A DNA stretch of 64,000 bases from Craspedostauros australis (GCA_026770025.1 JAMXDE010000032.1:186001-250000); one strand, 5' to 3'; positions 20,801-32,400 are shown, counted from the stretch's first letter. The notes: generated from the sequence alone by a model not told the origin. Made by a program: numbers and translations.

Positions 20801-23800
20801 GCAGCTCAATACGGATGGAAGATTATCGGCGAGATGCCGGTATGTCGCGACTGCGCGGTCGCGAACGCAAGAGTGAAGAACATTCCGAAGGCAACCATTC
20901 CGAGAGCGACTCGCCGCGGCGAACGGCTCTTCATTGACATTAGTTACACTAAACACATAAGCTTCGGAGATAAACGCTACTGGACCCTGATCGTGGACGA
21001 CTGCACGGATCACTGCTGGAGTTTCTTTCTCAAGAACAAAAGTGATCAACCAGGATACATCAAACGATTCGTCCAGACGATCAAGTCACAGACTGGTGAC
21101 CAACAGATCATCTTCCGAGGTGACAACAGCGGAGAGAACAAATCCACGCAGGATATTCTCATCGATGCAGGACTCAACGTGAAATTCGAATTCACGGCAT
21201 CGAACACGCCGCAACAGAACGGTAGAGTAGAACGCAAGTTCGCGTACCTCTACACCAAGATCCGCTCCATGCTCAACGGAGCACAGCTCGACGAAGAGTA
21301 TAGGCATGGCCTGTGGGCAGCAGCTGCTAGCACTGCCACCGCCATCGCCAACATCACCGTAGCGAAGAATCAAAAGGAGTCACCACATCGACAATTCTTC
21401 GGCAATGATCCACCGTACGCGGATGCACTCCGCACTTTCGGAGAAGTGGGTGTTGTGAAGACTACCTACGGCGGGATCACCGCTAAACTCAAGAATAGAG
21501 GAGAAGAGATGGTGTTCATCGGATATGCACACCAACACGCATCAGGGGTCTACAACATGTACAGACCATCGACCAAGTCACTCGTCTGCTCACGCGACAT
21601 CAAGTGGCTCAATCAATCATACGGACAGTTCCGTGGCTGGGCACCAGCACCGAACGTATCCAATGAAACAGGAACGACGGACGCAGACGGCTTCACGACC
21701 ATCGGACGGAAGGGAGCAACGCCAAGGACGGCAACGCGTCAAACATCGGAAGCGAAGAGAGTATCTTTCGCTGACAGCAACAGATACTATATCCTATCGG
21801 ACAGTGACGATGAGGACAATGAGGACGATGGAGTAGTAACTCAACTAATTCATAACGACGAGGAAGATCGGAGCAAATCCAATCATGAGGATGACGAGAT
21901 CACACCATCCGGCGACGAAGCCGACAATGACACAGGCGTCACTCCTCCGAACACACCAGCGAGGTCTACACATGGTACACCATCCAGACCTCCGCCGAGT
22001 AAACCAAGCAAACGTGACATAGACAGAAAGGAGAGGATCCGACGTCACGAAGCACGAGGCAGGAAGGGAGAAGCTAATCCCAAGCCGACTACAGGGAAGA
22101 GTATTCCCAGAGCTCTGCGTGAGCTCGCAGACTTCAACGAACGAGGTCGAAAGGAAGAAGGATATGAAAGCGATCCATCATCGAACGAAGACAGTGATGA
22201 ACTCAGCGACGAGGAGAACGACGACTCCAACAACGAAACTACAGATGACGAAGAAAATGCAGATGAAGGAGAGATTGAGATCACTCATTATAGCACAACA
22301 GGACTGTACGGAATGAATGCAATCATTACCGAATCACCAGCGATCGACATCGGACTGTCGATGCAGGACGAGAACAAAGAACCAGAGAAGCACATCGAAC
22401 CTACAACATTCGATGGAGCCTTCAATCACCCAGACCCTATCCATCGAAAGGGATATCGAGCAGCCATCAAGAAGGAGTTCGACTCCATGGACACACGCAA
22501 AGTGTACAGCAAGATCAAACGAGACGCCATTCCACGCGGCCGCAGATGCTGCAAATGCAAATGGGTCTTCAAGCTGAAGCGTGACGGCACGCATCGAGCA
22601 CGGCTCGTTGCATGTGGCTATTCACAAGTCGCAGGAGTGGATTTCCAAGAGCACTACTCACCCGTCATTCACGACGTGACCTATCGAGTCATGATGGTGA
22701 TCATGCTGATCAAGAAGATGGACTGCGCACTCGTCGATGTCGTAACGGCATTCCTACACGGAGACCTCGACGAGGAGATCTACATGAATTGTCCCAGCGG
22801 GATGGATCATCAACCAGACGAAGCCCTGACCCTACACAAGCCAATCTACGGACTTGTGCAGAGCGCCAGGCAATGGTTCAAGATGTTGGTATCGACCCTC
22901 AAGAATATCAACTTCGAACAGAGCGCGGCAGACCCGTGCCTGTTCTACAGGAAGACGAACGAAGGAAGCATGATCGTGGCCATCTACGTGGACGATTGCT
23001 TCTGCTGTGGAGACTCCAAGGCACTGGAGACATTCCTGAAGGACATCCAAAGCAGCAAATTCAAGGTGACAATCGAGTGTGGACTCGGAGACTACCTTAA
23101 CTGCAACATCGAACTGAACCATGACAAGACTAGAGCGACATTGCGTCAACCACACCTCATCCGACATCTCATCGAAGAGTTCGGAACCAAGGTTGAGAAG
23201 ATGCAGCGCTATGGGACACCGGGAACCCCGGGTCAAATCATCGTACGACCATCCGAAGATAACGGACTGCAGAAGGTCGGAGCGGAAGAACATGCCGAGT
23301 ACCGCCGAGGCGTCGGCATGCTACTCTTCCTCATCAAGCACTCGCGACCAGATATCGCGAACCCTGTGAGGGAACTCTCCAAGGTATTGATCGGGCCCAC
23401 CAAGGCCGCAATGAAGGAGATGTATCGGATCATCAAGTATGTGATCGATACAAAGGACTATGGATTGAAGATCCATCCAGCGCGTCCAGACGACGACGGC
23501 TGGGACATGGAGCTCTTCTGCGATAGCGAATATGCAGGAGACAAGAACACGAGAATCAGCGTAGGGGGATTCATCCTATACCTGTGCAAGGTGCCAATCC
23601 TTTGGCGATCCAAGGCACAGAAGGCCGTCACACTCAGCTCATCCGAAGCAGAATACGTTGCCCTTTCCGAAGCGGCAAAGGAGATCTTCTTCGTCGTGCA
23701 GCTACTCGAAAGTGTGGGCGTCCCAGTGAAGACGCCGATCAAGGTCCGTGTGGACAACATCGGAGCGATCTTCATCGCCAAGAACCCATCAACATCCCAA

Positions 23801-23983
23801 CGATCGCGGCACATCGACGTGCGCCATCACTACGTGAGGAACATGGTAATCAACAAAACCATCGAAATCATTTTCGTCAAATCCGAGCAAAACACAAGCG
23901 ACGGATTCACCAAGAACATCAAGGCCGACTTACAACGTGAACACGAGAAGTCGTACCTTGACACATCGAGAACATTCGAATGA
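17810..23983 (+). CDS. Copia gag-pol polyprotein, single frame
   Basis: The frame encodes 2057 residues without a stop or frameshift. Gag occupies the N-terminus; it contains two zinc knuckles, CHNCGVYGHRSADC (about residue 387) and CNYCGIFGHREAEC (about 433). A very acidic Asp/Glu linker (about 490-680) follows. The protease carries LADSGASCHIV (about 833). Integrase has the zinc-binding HRMLGHA...CRDC region (about 983-1025) and the Asp-Asp-Glu core: FIDISY (1041), GDNSGEN (1104) and the Glu in GRVERK (about 1140). A second acidic region (about 1320-1490) precedes reverse transcriptase, with YVDD near 1726 and LVACGYSQ. RNase H has CDSEYAGDK (about 1903), SSSEAEYVAL and DVRHHYVR (about 2004). 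The order integrase before reverse transcriptase is that of Ty1/copia. Gag and pol are fused, so Gag excess would need processing or regulated translation. Confidence 0.95.
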   Translation: MSEEEELRDIPLSNPTIKQEEGASETPPREEKEAAAATVLSGADASAIDETEEERSARLHREKESILKAYKQEETGVTESIRTAKRSGKSETPPGGEFVTKTISAQQQAKIEKVTTQKQTEIKGASAPTTKQRINMATSANVNKRRIKAPMFSGEQEDYSAWESQAKAYARAQKTRDVMLGKTKVPTVSEIAAAAGEAKEAMEEIYELGCDCFSDLILMMDAEKGKGKQAIQYINQCISDDYPEGDAHAAWNVLAEKFRPSDAVTKIKLKRQFNNEKMKRDTDPDIYITQLESLRSRLHDVKYEITDEEMIMQILSTVSNEYRTHIVNFQHQLTFNPELVTINTIRGVLRTAYATHRGGKAYVDDFQDSNTKSNDTGFTSTGNFKGTCHNCGVYGHRSADCPERKKSNNKKNNNNNNKMNGKRNKGSGFKGKCNYCGIFGHREAECRKKKFNESKKNNEQANAATEGHDKSGHEMVLSAKDMPLCMLVSDDYIEDSFFDNFECIGSDDEVQDDEIVPEWLSEEPIIHEVDPRREVSYECCFNAHDLIGSYGDEAEMDDEANDSDIEEAMSDDDDDDDADEDGADEDNETNHAAAPPPPAAGNNRSGIFDEDDSDESEDGNHPDDSFNPNERVIYPANIDFPPIEDPNRSNYLHRHDTVPYATETALVIQKQLIFDAVMEAGVKLFSGIERGVLRPIWVNMMGSILSENFRSIEEILVNAVVINRILEANETETIPETDLHYILGGCMRVLLRERPRVNPYDPATGSHRNSTIPSDYAQLPDNMDDEEHHNPYNEDGIHEDDDDGSFDDEIAAAAVEQLHKLSTKYKDKVNKDTWLADSGASCHIVNSDAALFNVRHIKSFVQVGDSTKLDSPKMGSIRLKVKQRDNTGHVIRLDDVKYTPKMAVNLFSTNKALYNGYQLGSNGILMDIINGSGTKIVFDRVFPTANGFITGVQMHPIMPTNDDKACTALVKNPSKEISAVSLHRMLGHAPLETMKRTAAQYGWKIIGEMPVCRDCAVANARVKNIPKATIPRATRRGERLFIDISYTKHISFGDKRYWTLIVDDCTDHCWSFFLKNKSDQPGYIKRFVQTIKSQTGDQQIIFRGDNSGENKSTQDILIDAGLNVKFEFTASNTPQQNGRVERKFAYLYTKIRSMLNGAQLDEEYRHGLWAAAASTATAIANITVAKNQKESPHRQFFGNDPPYADALRTFGEVGVVKTTYGGITAKLKNRGEEMVFIGYAHQHASGVYNMYRPSTKSLVCSRDIKWLNQSYGQFRGWAPAPNVSNETGTTDADGFTTIGRKGATPRTATRQTSEAKRVSFADSNRYYILSDSDDEDNEDDGVVTQLIHNDEEDRSKSNHEDDEITPSGDEADNDTGVTPPNTPARSTHGTPSRPPPSKPSKRDIDRKERIRRHEARGRKGEANPKPTTGKSIPRALRELADFNERGRKEEGYESDPSSNEDSDELSDEENDDSNNETTDDEENADEGEIEITHYSTTGLYGMNAIITESPAIDIGLSMQDENKEPEKHIEPTTFDGAFNHPDPIHRKGYRAAIKKEFDSMDTRKVYSKIKRDAIPRGRRCCKCKWVFKLKRDGTHRARLVACGYSQVAGVDFQEHYSPVIHDVTYRVMMVIMLIKKMDCALVDVVTAFLHGDLDEEIYMNCPSGMDHQPDEALTLHKPIYGLVQSARQWFKMLVSTLKNINFEQSAADPCLFYRKTNEGSMIVAIYVDDCFCCGDSKALETFLKDIQSSKFKVTIECGLGDYLNCNIELNHDKTRATLRQPHLIRHLIEEFGTKVEKMQRYGTPGTPGQIIVRPSEDNGLQKVGAEEHAEYRRGVGMLLFLIKHSRPDIANPVRELSKVLIGPTKAAMKEMYRIIKYVIDTKDYGLKIHPARPDDDGWDMELFCDSEYAGDKNTRISVGGFILYLCKVPILWRSKAQKAVTLSSSEAEYVALSEAAKEIFFVVQLLESVGVPVKTPIKVRVDNIGAIFIAKNPSTSQRSRHIDVRHHYVRNMVINKTIEIIFVKSEQNTSDGFTKNIKADLQREHEKSYLDTSRTFE

Positions 23984-23995
23984 CCGAATGCACAT

Positions 23996-24003
23996 AGGAA
24001 GGG
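23996..24003 (+). other. Polypurine tract of the young copia element
   Basis: AGGAAGGG directly precedes the TG of the 3' LTR, the expected place for plus-strand DNA priming. Confidence 0.75.
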
Positions 24004-24802
24004 TGTCGAGATGTACATGTGAGTATATGTCGAGATGTACGAGTATATGTGCATCGTTCACCCGCTATTCTCTCATACACACTTGGACGGTATAACTACA
24101 TTCGTGTCGATAGTATACTGTGATTCGTCAGAATTACAGGGGAAATGGAACACACGAAAAGGGGCAAGATTTCTGGAGGAAATTTGCAAATGACGATTTC
24201 TGAGAGAATTGGAAGATCGTCCGTCCATCCATCAATGGTACCAAGAGAATCTCGAGGTACTTCCCAACTAAACCTCAGATGACGATATCATCTGACAGGC
24301 TGCTGCATCACCAATGGAACGTGACATCTGGAGAGCAGAAGGACGCCTACTGACGTCGACAGGATGTCATCATGTCACCACGTCGACATCTGTCTCCAAG
24401 TCAGAGCAGGAGGCGAAGATCCGATGACCGAAGGGCATCAGCATCATGGATACGAAAGGTGAACTTCAAATGGCGAGTACTCATGGAGTAGGAGCCAGTA
24501 CTGAATGAACGGAGTGTCGAATACGAAGTACGTATTGAACACGGAGTATCGTGTGCGACGAGTACATGATGTTGAGAGAGAGAGGGAGAGAATACAGAGA
24601 AGAGCGAGAGAGCATCTCGCGTACCGACTCATAGTCGGAGACTGAATCTACGAAACAGATTGAAGCGCCGAGAGCATCGGGCAAGAGAACGGGCGTACAC
24701 CGAGAGCATCGGAGTAGCCAAGTAATGAAATAGCAAACGAACGACTATCAACCAACACCATCTTCCACGATCGTAGGTTACCGTGCGCGGAACTTGCCAA
24801 CA
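24004..24802 (+). repeat. 3' LTR of the young copia element
   Basis: This is the same 799-bp unit as 16,929-17,727, with G at 24,621 where the 5' LTR has A. It is followed at once by the second TATGCC. Confidence 0.95.
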
Positions 24803-24808
24803 TATGCC

Positions 24809-26561
24809 GGATCCACCGGAGCAGCGGACTCAGGGGCGTCAAAGCTCTCTTGCAGAGCGCGAACACGATGAAATGTTTCAGAATCAGGTCGACAAGGTCG
24901 ATCCAAGTGAACCAGACATCACCAGCATCATCGGACACAGCTTCCAAGACGGACATCTACACCTTCACGCGAGGTGGGCAAGCGATGACACACAATGGTT
25001 TCGATATGATATCCTACGGGCAGATCATCCGGAGCTCGTGGCTCGCTACATTGTCGCGAACAAGCCTACTCGACACGGACGGCACAATCGTCAATCGCAA
25101 ATGATGATGCAATGAGCAAGCCATGCACTGCAAGCGAACAGACAGCGCATCCAACGAATTGAACGTACGCATCAGTTCTCGATCGACGGCAACGACAACG
25201 TGACAATCATACGACGGATCAGGCCAGGAATGAAGAAGCAAAAGAAAGACTTCTTCGCAACCGTATTCCAATACGGAGTCGAGGTCCCGCGCAACATGAA
25301 ATATGCGCTGCAACTAGATCAGGCCAACAACAATGACATGTAGAAAGCAGCAGCCAAGAAAGAAATCGATGCTCTCATCGAGCTCGACTGCTTCGAATTC
25401 CATCTGTCCACACATCAACCATCATCCGAATATCAGAGCACAAAGCTCAGACTCATCTTCGCAGTCAAGCAGGGCCTGCAACACAAGGCACGACTGGTGG
25501 CAGGAGGACACCTCATCGAACTGGTGGATAACATCCGTGTATACTCATTGCCAGTCAAGTCGACCAGCGTGAGAATCCTCGATGTCATCGCCGACGCGAA
25601 CAAGCTGGACCAACTCTGCGGCGATGTCGGCAATGCATTTGTCAATGCATACACCAACAAGAAGATATACGCCAGAGCAGGCAAGGAATTCGATCACAGG
25701 GAAGGCCAGGCAATCATGCTCAAGAAAGCATTGTACGGGCTCAGATCCAGTGCGCAACGATTCCATGCACACTTCGCGAATACACTATCTTCGATGGGAT
25801 TCATACCGTCACGAAATGACCAGGATGTATGGATCAGACTCCGTGATGAATCCAGATATGATTACATTTGCACACATGTGGACGACTTCAAGATTGTGGC
25901 AAAGGATCCACAACAATACATGAAATTCATCCAACAGGTCTACACAATCAAGCATATTGGACCTCCCAAGTACTATCTCGGGAACGACTATTCCAGGAAT
26001 GCCAAGGGCAAATGGAGCGTGGGATGTGGCAAATACATCGCCAATGCACTGGACAAAGTCGAGCGCCAGCACGGGCCGCTACACAACCAGCACGTTCCTA
26101 TGCGGAACAAGGATCATCCGGAGACGGACGATACCGAACTACTCACACCTGACGAGCAACAGCAGTTTCAGCAGCTTTTCGGCATGCTGAACTGGGTTGT
26201 TCAACTTGGATGTTTTGACGTCGCATTTGCTACTTCTTCACTTTCACGTTTCACTGCTTCACCATGCAAGGGCCATCTCGAGCGAGCACTCAAGATATGG
26301 GGCTACCTCAAGCGCAAGGCCACTCTCCGAACACAAGTCGACTCCAAGCCAATGATATTCGACAACTTCCCATCAACTCCATCCAATCCAAAATTGGTGG
26401 CGCAAATGAAGGAGGAATACCCAGAAGCTATGGAGGACGTCGACGATGGTGCTCCAGCGGCGATATACCCGGAGCTGCCCATAAGTAAGGATTCGGGCTT
26501 AGTCGACGCGAATCGGTGGAGGATGCCTCGTAAATCTGCCAGCTTCGAGATAGCCGTGTGA
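24809..26561 (+). pseudogene. Older Ty1/copia element, right part (chromodomain-like linker, reverse transcriptase), disrupted
   Basis: This continues the frame interrupted at 16,928. A segment with HARWASDDTQW and HPELVARYIV (about 24,960-25,065) resembles the short chromodomain-like linker between integrase and reverse transcriptase in some copia elements (inference). TGA at 25,113 and TAG at 25,341 interrupt the frame; the latter falls where a Trp is usual. Reverse transcriptase follows: LVAGGHLI, DVGNAFVNAYT, KKALYGLRSS and the catalytic CTHVDDFKI near 25,870. The frame ends at 26,561 soon after SGLVDAN, where RNase H should begin, so most of RNase H is missing. No right LTR was recognised. 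Confidence 0.8.
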
Positions 26562-28540
26562 TGCAGTTTAAGAGAGGTGCACTGGTTGAAGAGTTGTTAC
26601 TGTAACAATGAGTAGAAGAGTGCTTTGTAGCTAATCCTTGTCTGTTTATTCTGAGTTAGCTTGTGGTGTTAGTAGGGTGAAGAAACGATGTCACACAGCT
26701 TGATGGGACCCTGCACTGATGTACTTGGTTCAGTGCGTGAGGGTAGGCGATTATTGCAGTTCCTTGCTCTCCTCACACGTAGATACACTGCAGTGTAGAT
26801 CATGACACTCAATAGTGACAGTCATGAAGCAATGACTGTGGCTGGAGTTGACTCTCAGATTCCATTGCTTGAGTTGAAGCAGGCTGGATACACATGTCAA
26901 GACTACAGCAGTAGTGCAGTAGTCATTGGCATGGAGGGAATGGAGGTATGTTGTAGTGAAAGGATCTGAGGAGCATATAGTTCGCAAGGTGAGATGTGAG
27001 TCAGGTTGGTCATGTTTGAGTCATGAAGGATTCGTGAATGGAGGAGAAAAAGGAGGAAAAAAGATTTGGTGGTCGATCAAGTCAGAAGATTTCGTGCCAA
27101 AACAAGAATTTCTCCCATCGGAGGTGGATACTGTGTCCGGTATTAGTCTGTCCCTCATTGAATCTCAACTCTGATTCATCATCAGGTCTTCCTACTGATC
27201 TGCTCAATGTCATCATGTTACATCATGCATATTTTCTACTTTGTTGCCCAAGGATGTTGTCTGCTTTGCACAGTAACTCATGTTATTTCTCCTCTTGGGT
27301 CTTTCTACATCTCTGTCTGATCTTGTCTAAACTTGTCTGGTCTTGGCTGGTCTTGGATTCTCATGAGGTCCATATATCTCAACCTGCCAATGTCAGCAGA
27401 TTGCTTGCATCATCCCTGACATCATAAGACTATCTCCTAATTGTTGTTGCCATGTGCTCACTGATGCACCTGGCATTGCTAGACATGTCAGAATTCCATT
27501 AATATCACATAAACTTGATTCCTTGGATCTCAGTATCTGATCCTCTGATGTCATTGCTGATGTCAGTTCCTTCATCAGTTCGGATGACCGTAGAACCCAA
27601 ACACCATTCACATCACCAAGGTTCATCCGACTATTCTATCAATCAAGTCAAATCACATTCCAGTCATGTGTTATGTTAGCCTAATTTTTGATCTAGATGT
27701 TGACATTGGCAAAAAGCACAGGTATATTGGTTGATGTGGAATCGTTTCATGTATTTGCACCTGTTGACAGGATGATACCACCAAAGGTCAACAAGCAGAG
27801 GGAGACATGAAAGGTGGTGAGCCAGACCAACTGGTGATTGTAAAAATGGCCATTGTAGCCAGTACCAAAAGAGAGATGCGCACGTGTCATGATTCTAAAG
27901 CGGAAGGGACTTACACTTGGACGGATTGGTCTTGTGCAAGGACCAGTCCAGTTCACAAAGTTGCCGGAGACTCCAGTGTAGCCATCCTCCAGAGCATCAT
28001 GGATCTTTTGCATATCGAAGGAGAGATCGACTAGACGGAGTTCCGCATTCAGGATCTTTCGCAGCGCGGCGTCCCTGTCCATCTTCCTGAATCGCCCACC
28101 ATGATTTGGATCCTTCGTATGGTGCTGCGCATGTGGGGGTCCACTGTTGTGATGAGCAGGGCGTGGCTTGCGTAGATTCCGACCGGACGAAGATCACTGC
28201 CCAATCCCCAGCGCCTTCAACAACATTATCCGGATTGCGAAGAATGTAACAATGACCACCAGCCAACGCACGAGCTTGCGCCGCGCTGCCTTTCCATTGT
28301 TGCCCTTCATGATTGGCCCAGCTTGATTGGATGCACTGCTCACTGCGGTGATGTGTTCGTTGCTGCGAATTGCAATCAGCCGCCGATCGTCTCTCGTCGC
28401 GAAACTCCTTGATCCAGTTTTGCGATGACACGGAGATCCTCATTTCAGCAATGTCCTCTCTGAGCTGCGTCGTGGCACCGATGCCGTTGCCTGTATGCAA
28501 ACAACGGACGATGCATCCAAATTGCGACCAGATCTCTCTC

Positions 28541-28571
<31 letters not shown>

Positions 28572-29414
28572 CTGGAGTGTTCGACATTAGGCTTCGCGAC
28601 TGGCATCGCGGAGATCGTCATCGTCGCCGCTCTGTTGGCAACGGATCTCCAGAACCGTGGTGTTGTGTTTGCGACTTGGTCCGTGTTCGCGAAGATTTTG
28701 GAGCGTTTGTGAGTATCTTGACGACGTCACAACATGTGATGAATAATGATTTCTTTGACACTCAATCGACAGTTCGGAAGTGCGGACAGACGCAAATTCG
28801 CGTGATTCAGACATGCACCGCGTCATCTTGGATTGGAGATGTTTCGCTCGTCGATGTTTGCTTCCAACACTCGCTCTTCGTTGTTGTGATTGAATTCCCT
28901 TGGCGCTGTGACTGGGAGGCGGATGTGGCTTTCAACTCCTTTCAGGTCGCTTTCCTTCTCTGTGTGGATGGAAACGATTGGCGGGGGGTGAGCGTCTCTC
29001 AAAAGGCTAAGTGAATGGGATCATGTCGCGCCAAGAATTGGAATTCCCGTGTCACAACACAGCCGCGCACTCCAACCACGGACATTGACCCAAGAGAGTG
29101 AAGTCACCAAAGTGTAGACATCGCGTGCGCAACAGCCTTCCGCCTCCCTCCACACTCAGCGAAGACCGGAGCGTCACCACGGCTCCAAGAATGGCGCCAA
29201 GACTGTCAACAACAACATCGCGAAGGGCATACCTGACTCGTACGTATAGTCGTTCGACTGCTAGCACACCACCGACGAGACCAGCCACCAATCTCAGCGA
29301 AGGCAACAAGCGCAGGTCCCTGACCACAGTCTCAGACGCGGCCACAGCCACAATCACAATTTCACCCACAATTCCACCCACGAACATAAACGCAGACACG
29401 TTGAGACTCTCATC
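26562..29414. other. 2.9-kb non-coding stretch with a TCTA microsatellite
   Basis: No supportable gene is visible. Bases 28,542-28,571 are a (CTAT)n microsatellite. Around 27,315-27,356 a CTGGTCTTGG/TTGTCT-type short repeat occurs. A minus-strand frame of 167 codons (27,997-28,500) has no recognisable content. The last 700 bp are the upstream region of the ATPase gene and contain GACGTCAC (about 28,724). Confidence 0.4.
28542..28571. repeat. (CTAT)n microsatellite
   Basis: About seven to eight consecutive tetranucleotide units, preceded by a short CT run. Confidence 0.9.
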
Positions 29415-32400
29415 ATGGCGGCGCGGATGATCGAACTGAAGGCAAAGCACGCGACGATGTCCCATCGCGACATCGCCCCGCTGTTGCCGACCACAGGCAA
29501 GGAGCCACCTGCTTCAACTCCGGGCGAGGAGATCATGAAGGAGATGATCACGTCGAAGGCCAAGCTAACCAGCACCGTATCTGTGACGGACGACGATTCC
29601 TCCTTCGACCTCGCGTCCAAGCAGTCTCTCAACTTCGACCGCGCGGGCCTCGTGGGACGCGACAAGGAGAAGCGGGTCATGTCCAACGCCATCCGCCAGC
29701 TGCTGAAGCAGCAACCTGCTGACGGCGAGGCTCTCAAGACCCTGTGCCTCATCTCCGGTCCGTCGGGTTCCGGCAAGAGCGAGCTCGCCACGCACTACCG
29801 GCAGCACTGCCTGGACAGCTTCGCGTTCTTCGTCTGCGGCAAGTTCGATCTGCATCAAATGGAGGAGCCCTACGCCGGCATCCGTAGTGCAATGGGGGAG
29901 CTCATGGAGCAGATCAAGTTGCTGCCGCCGAACGACGTCGTCGGCGCAACCATGGACGATCCAAGGAGGGTCTCGCGCGTGCATCAGGCGCTGGTCCGGA
30001 ATCTATCCTCCAGCGAGCTGAGAACGCTGCACAAGATCGTCCCTGGTATGTACAAATGGATGACGGGCGAAGATGCCGTCACCGTCGGCACGCGGCAAAG
30101 CGAAGGTGCGGACCTCACCAGCAGGGATGCAACCAGCGACGATGTCAACAACAGCAATGTCAACAACAGCAATGTCAACAACAGCAATGTCAACAACAGC
30201 AATAATGATGACAATAGCGACACTGCAGCCATCATCACGAATACGGAGCTGGTTGGCAGTAACTCCATGATCCAGCAGAAGTCGCTTGCAACCCTATCGA
30301 TAGGGTCCGACGATGAGAGGAATCCTGCCGCGGTGGAGGGATACAAGGAGAAGTCCGACAGGATCAAGCACACGCTCAAGCGGTTCCTGCGGATCATTTG
30401 CCAACACAGCCCGCTTGTGCTCATGATGGATGACATCCAATGGGCCGACAAGGCGTCGCTAGATCTGATCGAAATGTGGACGCTGGATGGTGAAATCCCG
30501 TCCTTGATGATCGTGGGATGCTTCAGATACAACGAGCTGGAGCAGAATGAATCGCTGCAAGGCATGATCGACACTCTCGAGAACTTGAAGCGAGAGCGGG
30601 CCATCCGCATCATCAACATCCATATGAGCGACCTACCGCAGCACAGCGTTCGGCAGATCCTCGTTGAGATCCTGCTGCCGGACAAGGATGACGATGTCAA
30701 CGGCCTCGCGGATATCGTCCATCGCAAGACGGGCGGCAACATCTTCTTCGTCAAGCAGTTTCTGGAATCGTTGGTCGATGATGATCTGCTGTGGTTTGAT
30801 GAGGTTGGTGGGATGAAGTGGCTCTGGGAGGAACGCAAGATCATCGCCGAATCGTTGGCCACGGACAACATTGTGGATCTGATGAAGCACAAGCTGCATC
30901 GCGTTGATGATGCTCACCATGTACTCCCGATTGCAGCGTGCCTCGGATGCACGTTTTCGCGCAAGAGGTTGATGCTTGTGATTCGGGCATTTTCGATCCA
31001 TTCCGATCACAGGGTGTTCTTTCGAGATCTGCTGATTGAGGATGACGCAGCGCAGCCCAAATCGGTTGGTGCCGAACCAACACGGAAGCAACGGCGGCGG
31101 CAAAGTGTCGATCTCACATCGCATAAGAGCATACAAAAGATCCTCGATACCTGCGAACGCGAAGGGCTCATCGAGCAACATTCCCAACATCAAACCAAGC
31201 GCGCCAAGTCGAAAACCAAGACCGAGAGGGCGCGAGCGGCACCAAACCAAGCGCGAAACGATGATGATCGATGCACCTTCATCCACGACAAGATCCAAGA
31301 GGCAGCATTGGCGTTGGTACCCCAAGACAAGATGTCTGAGCTGCAGCATAGGGTTGGTGACATCCTGCTCTCCTCCTTCTCCGGGGGCAAGATGGAGGAT
31401 CATGACGTCTACATGGTCGCGGGCCTCATCAACACGAGGCTTGACCTGATTCCAGCCACGGCAGAGCAATCCAACCGCCGCATGAGGATCGCCATGCTCA
31501 ACTACAAGACGGCCCAGCTCGCCGTGGAGTGCGCCGCGTTTCAAGCTGCGTTGCGGTACTTCGCAACGGCCATGCAGATGCTGCCTACCAATCATTGGAA
31601 GAGCCATATCGCCGAGAGCTTGGATATCTACGCCTCGGCAGCTGAGTGCGCATACCTCATCAATGACTCCAACAAGGCCAAGGAGTACTGCTCGGCCGTC
31701 CTATCGCTTGAGTGCCCTCTGCTTCACAAGGTCCGAACATATCATATCTTACTAGAAGTCCTATTCATGGAATCTCAAGCACACAAGGCGGTCAAGACGC
31801 TACCAACATGCATCAACCTGCTCAGCATGCTTGGTTGCGAACTGCCCAAGAGCAGTTTCAGCAGAAAGATGCGACTCATCTTTGGCCTGTCGAAGATGAA
31901 GCGAGTGGCATCAAAATGGACCGTGGAATCTTTTCGAAGCATGCCAGCGTCACAGGATCCGACGCAAATCGCCATCGTCAAGACCCTCAACAAGTCAATC
32001 GTCATCGCCTTCGTCCTCGAACCGGACCTATTTCCTTTGATCATCCTCGAGTGCGTACGCAGGACCTTGAAGTACGGAATCATGCCATACTCGGCACCTG
32101 CTTTTAGTTGCTTGGCCGTACTCGTAGGGTACTTCATGGGAGACTTCGCCACAGCAGTCAAGATTTGCAAGGTTGCTCTCGCCATAACAGATCGCGAATC
32201 AAACCAAGTTTGCAAATGCCAGGTGATGTACACTGCTTGCCTGGGCACCATGCACTGGGTCAGACCTCTGGGGGAGATACCAGCGCTTTTCTGGGAGGCA
32301 TACGAGCTGGGCATGGCCTGCGGTGACGTCGACTCGGCCATCCGGGCTCTCATGTACTATTGGCAAACGAGATTCTACATCGGAGTCCCGCTGCCTCAGC

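Larger units (their letters stand above)
16929..24802 (+). mobile_element. Young, apparently intact Ty1/copia LTR retrotransposon
   Basis: The element is 7,874 bp. It has two 799-bp LTRs (16,929-17,727 and 24,004-24,802) that begin TG and end CA and are offset by exactly 7,075 bp. The 6-bp duplication TATGCC occurs at 16,923-16,928 and 24,803-24,808. It has a purine tract AGGAAGGG (23,996-24,003) abutting the right LTR, and one uninterrupted gag-pol frame. Comparing the LTRs by eye I see one difference (A at 17,546, G at 24,621). I did not find a convincing tRNA primer site after 17,727. It lies in the same orientation as the older element it interrupts. Confidence 0.95.

Noticed and set aside
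26562-27700. Right LTR of the older copia element
   Set aside because: No stretch here matches the region upstream of 13,626, and no TG/CA borders or target duplication could be found.
30633-31607. 324-codon minus-strand frame inside the ATPase gene
   Set aside because: Antisense to a long gene with clear Walker motifs; no domain visible.
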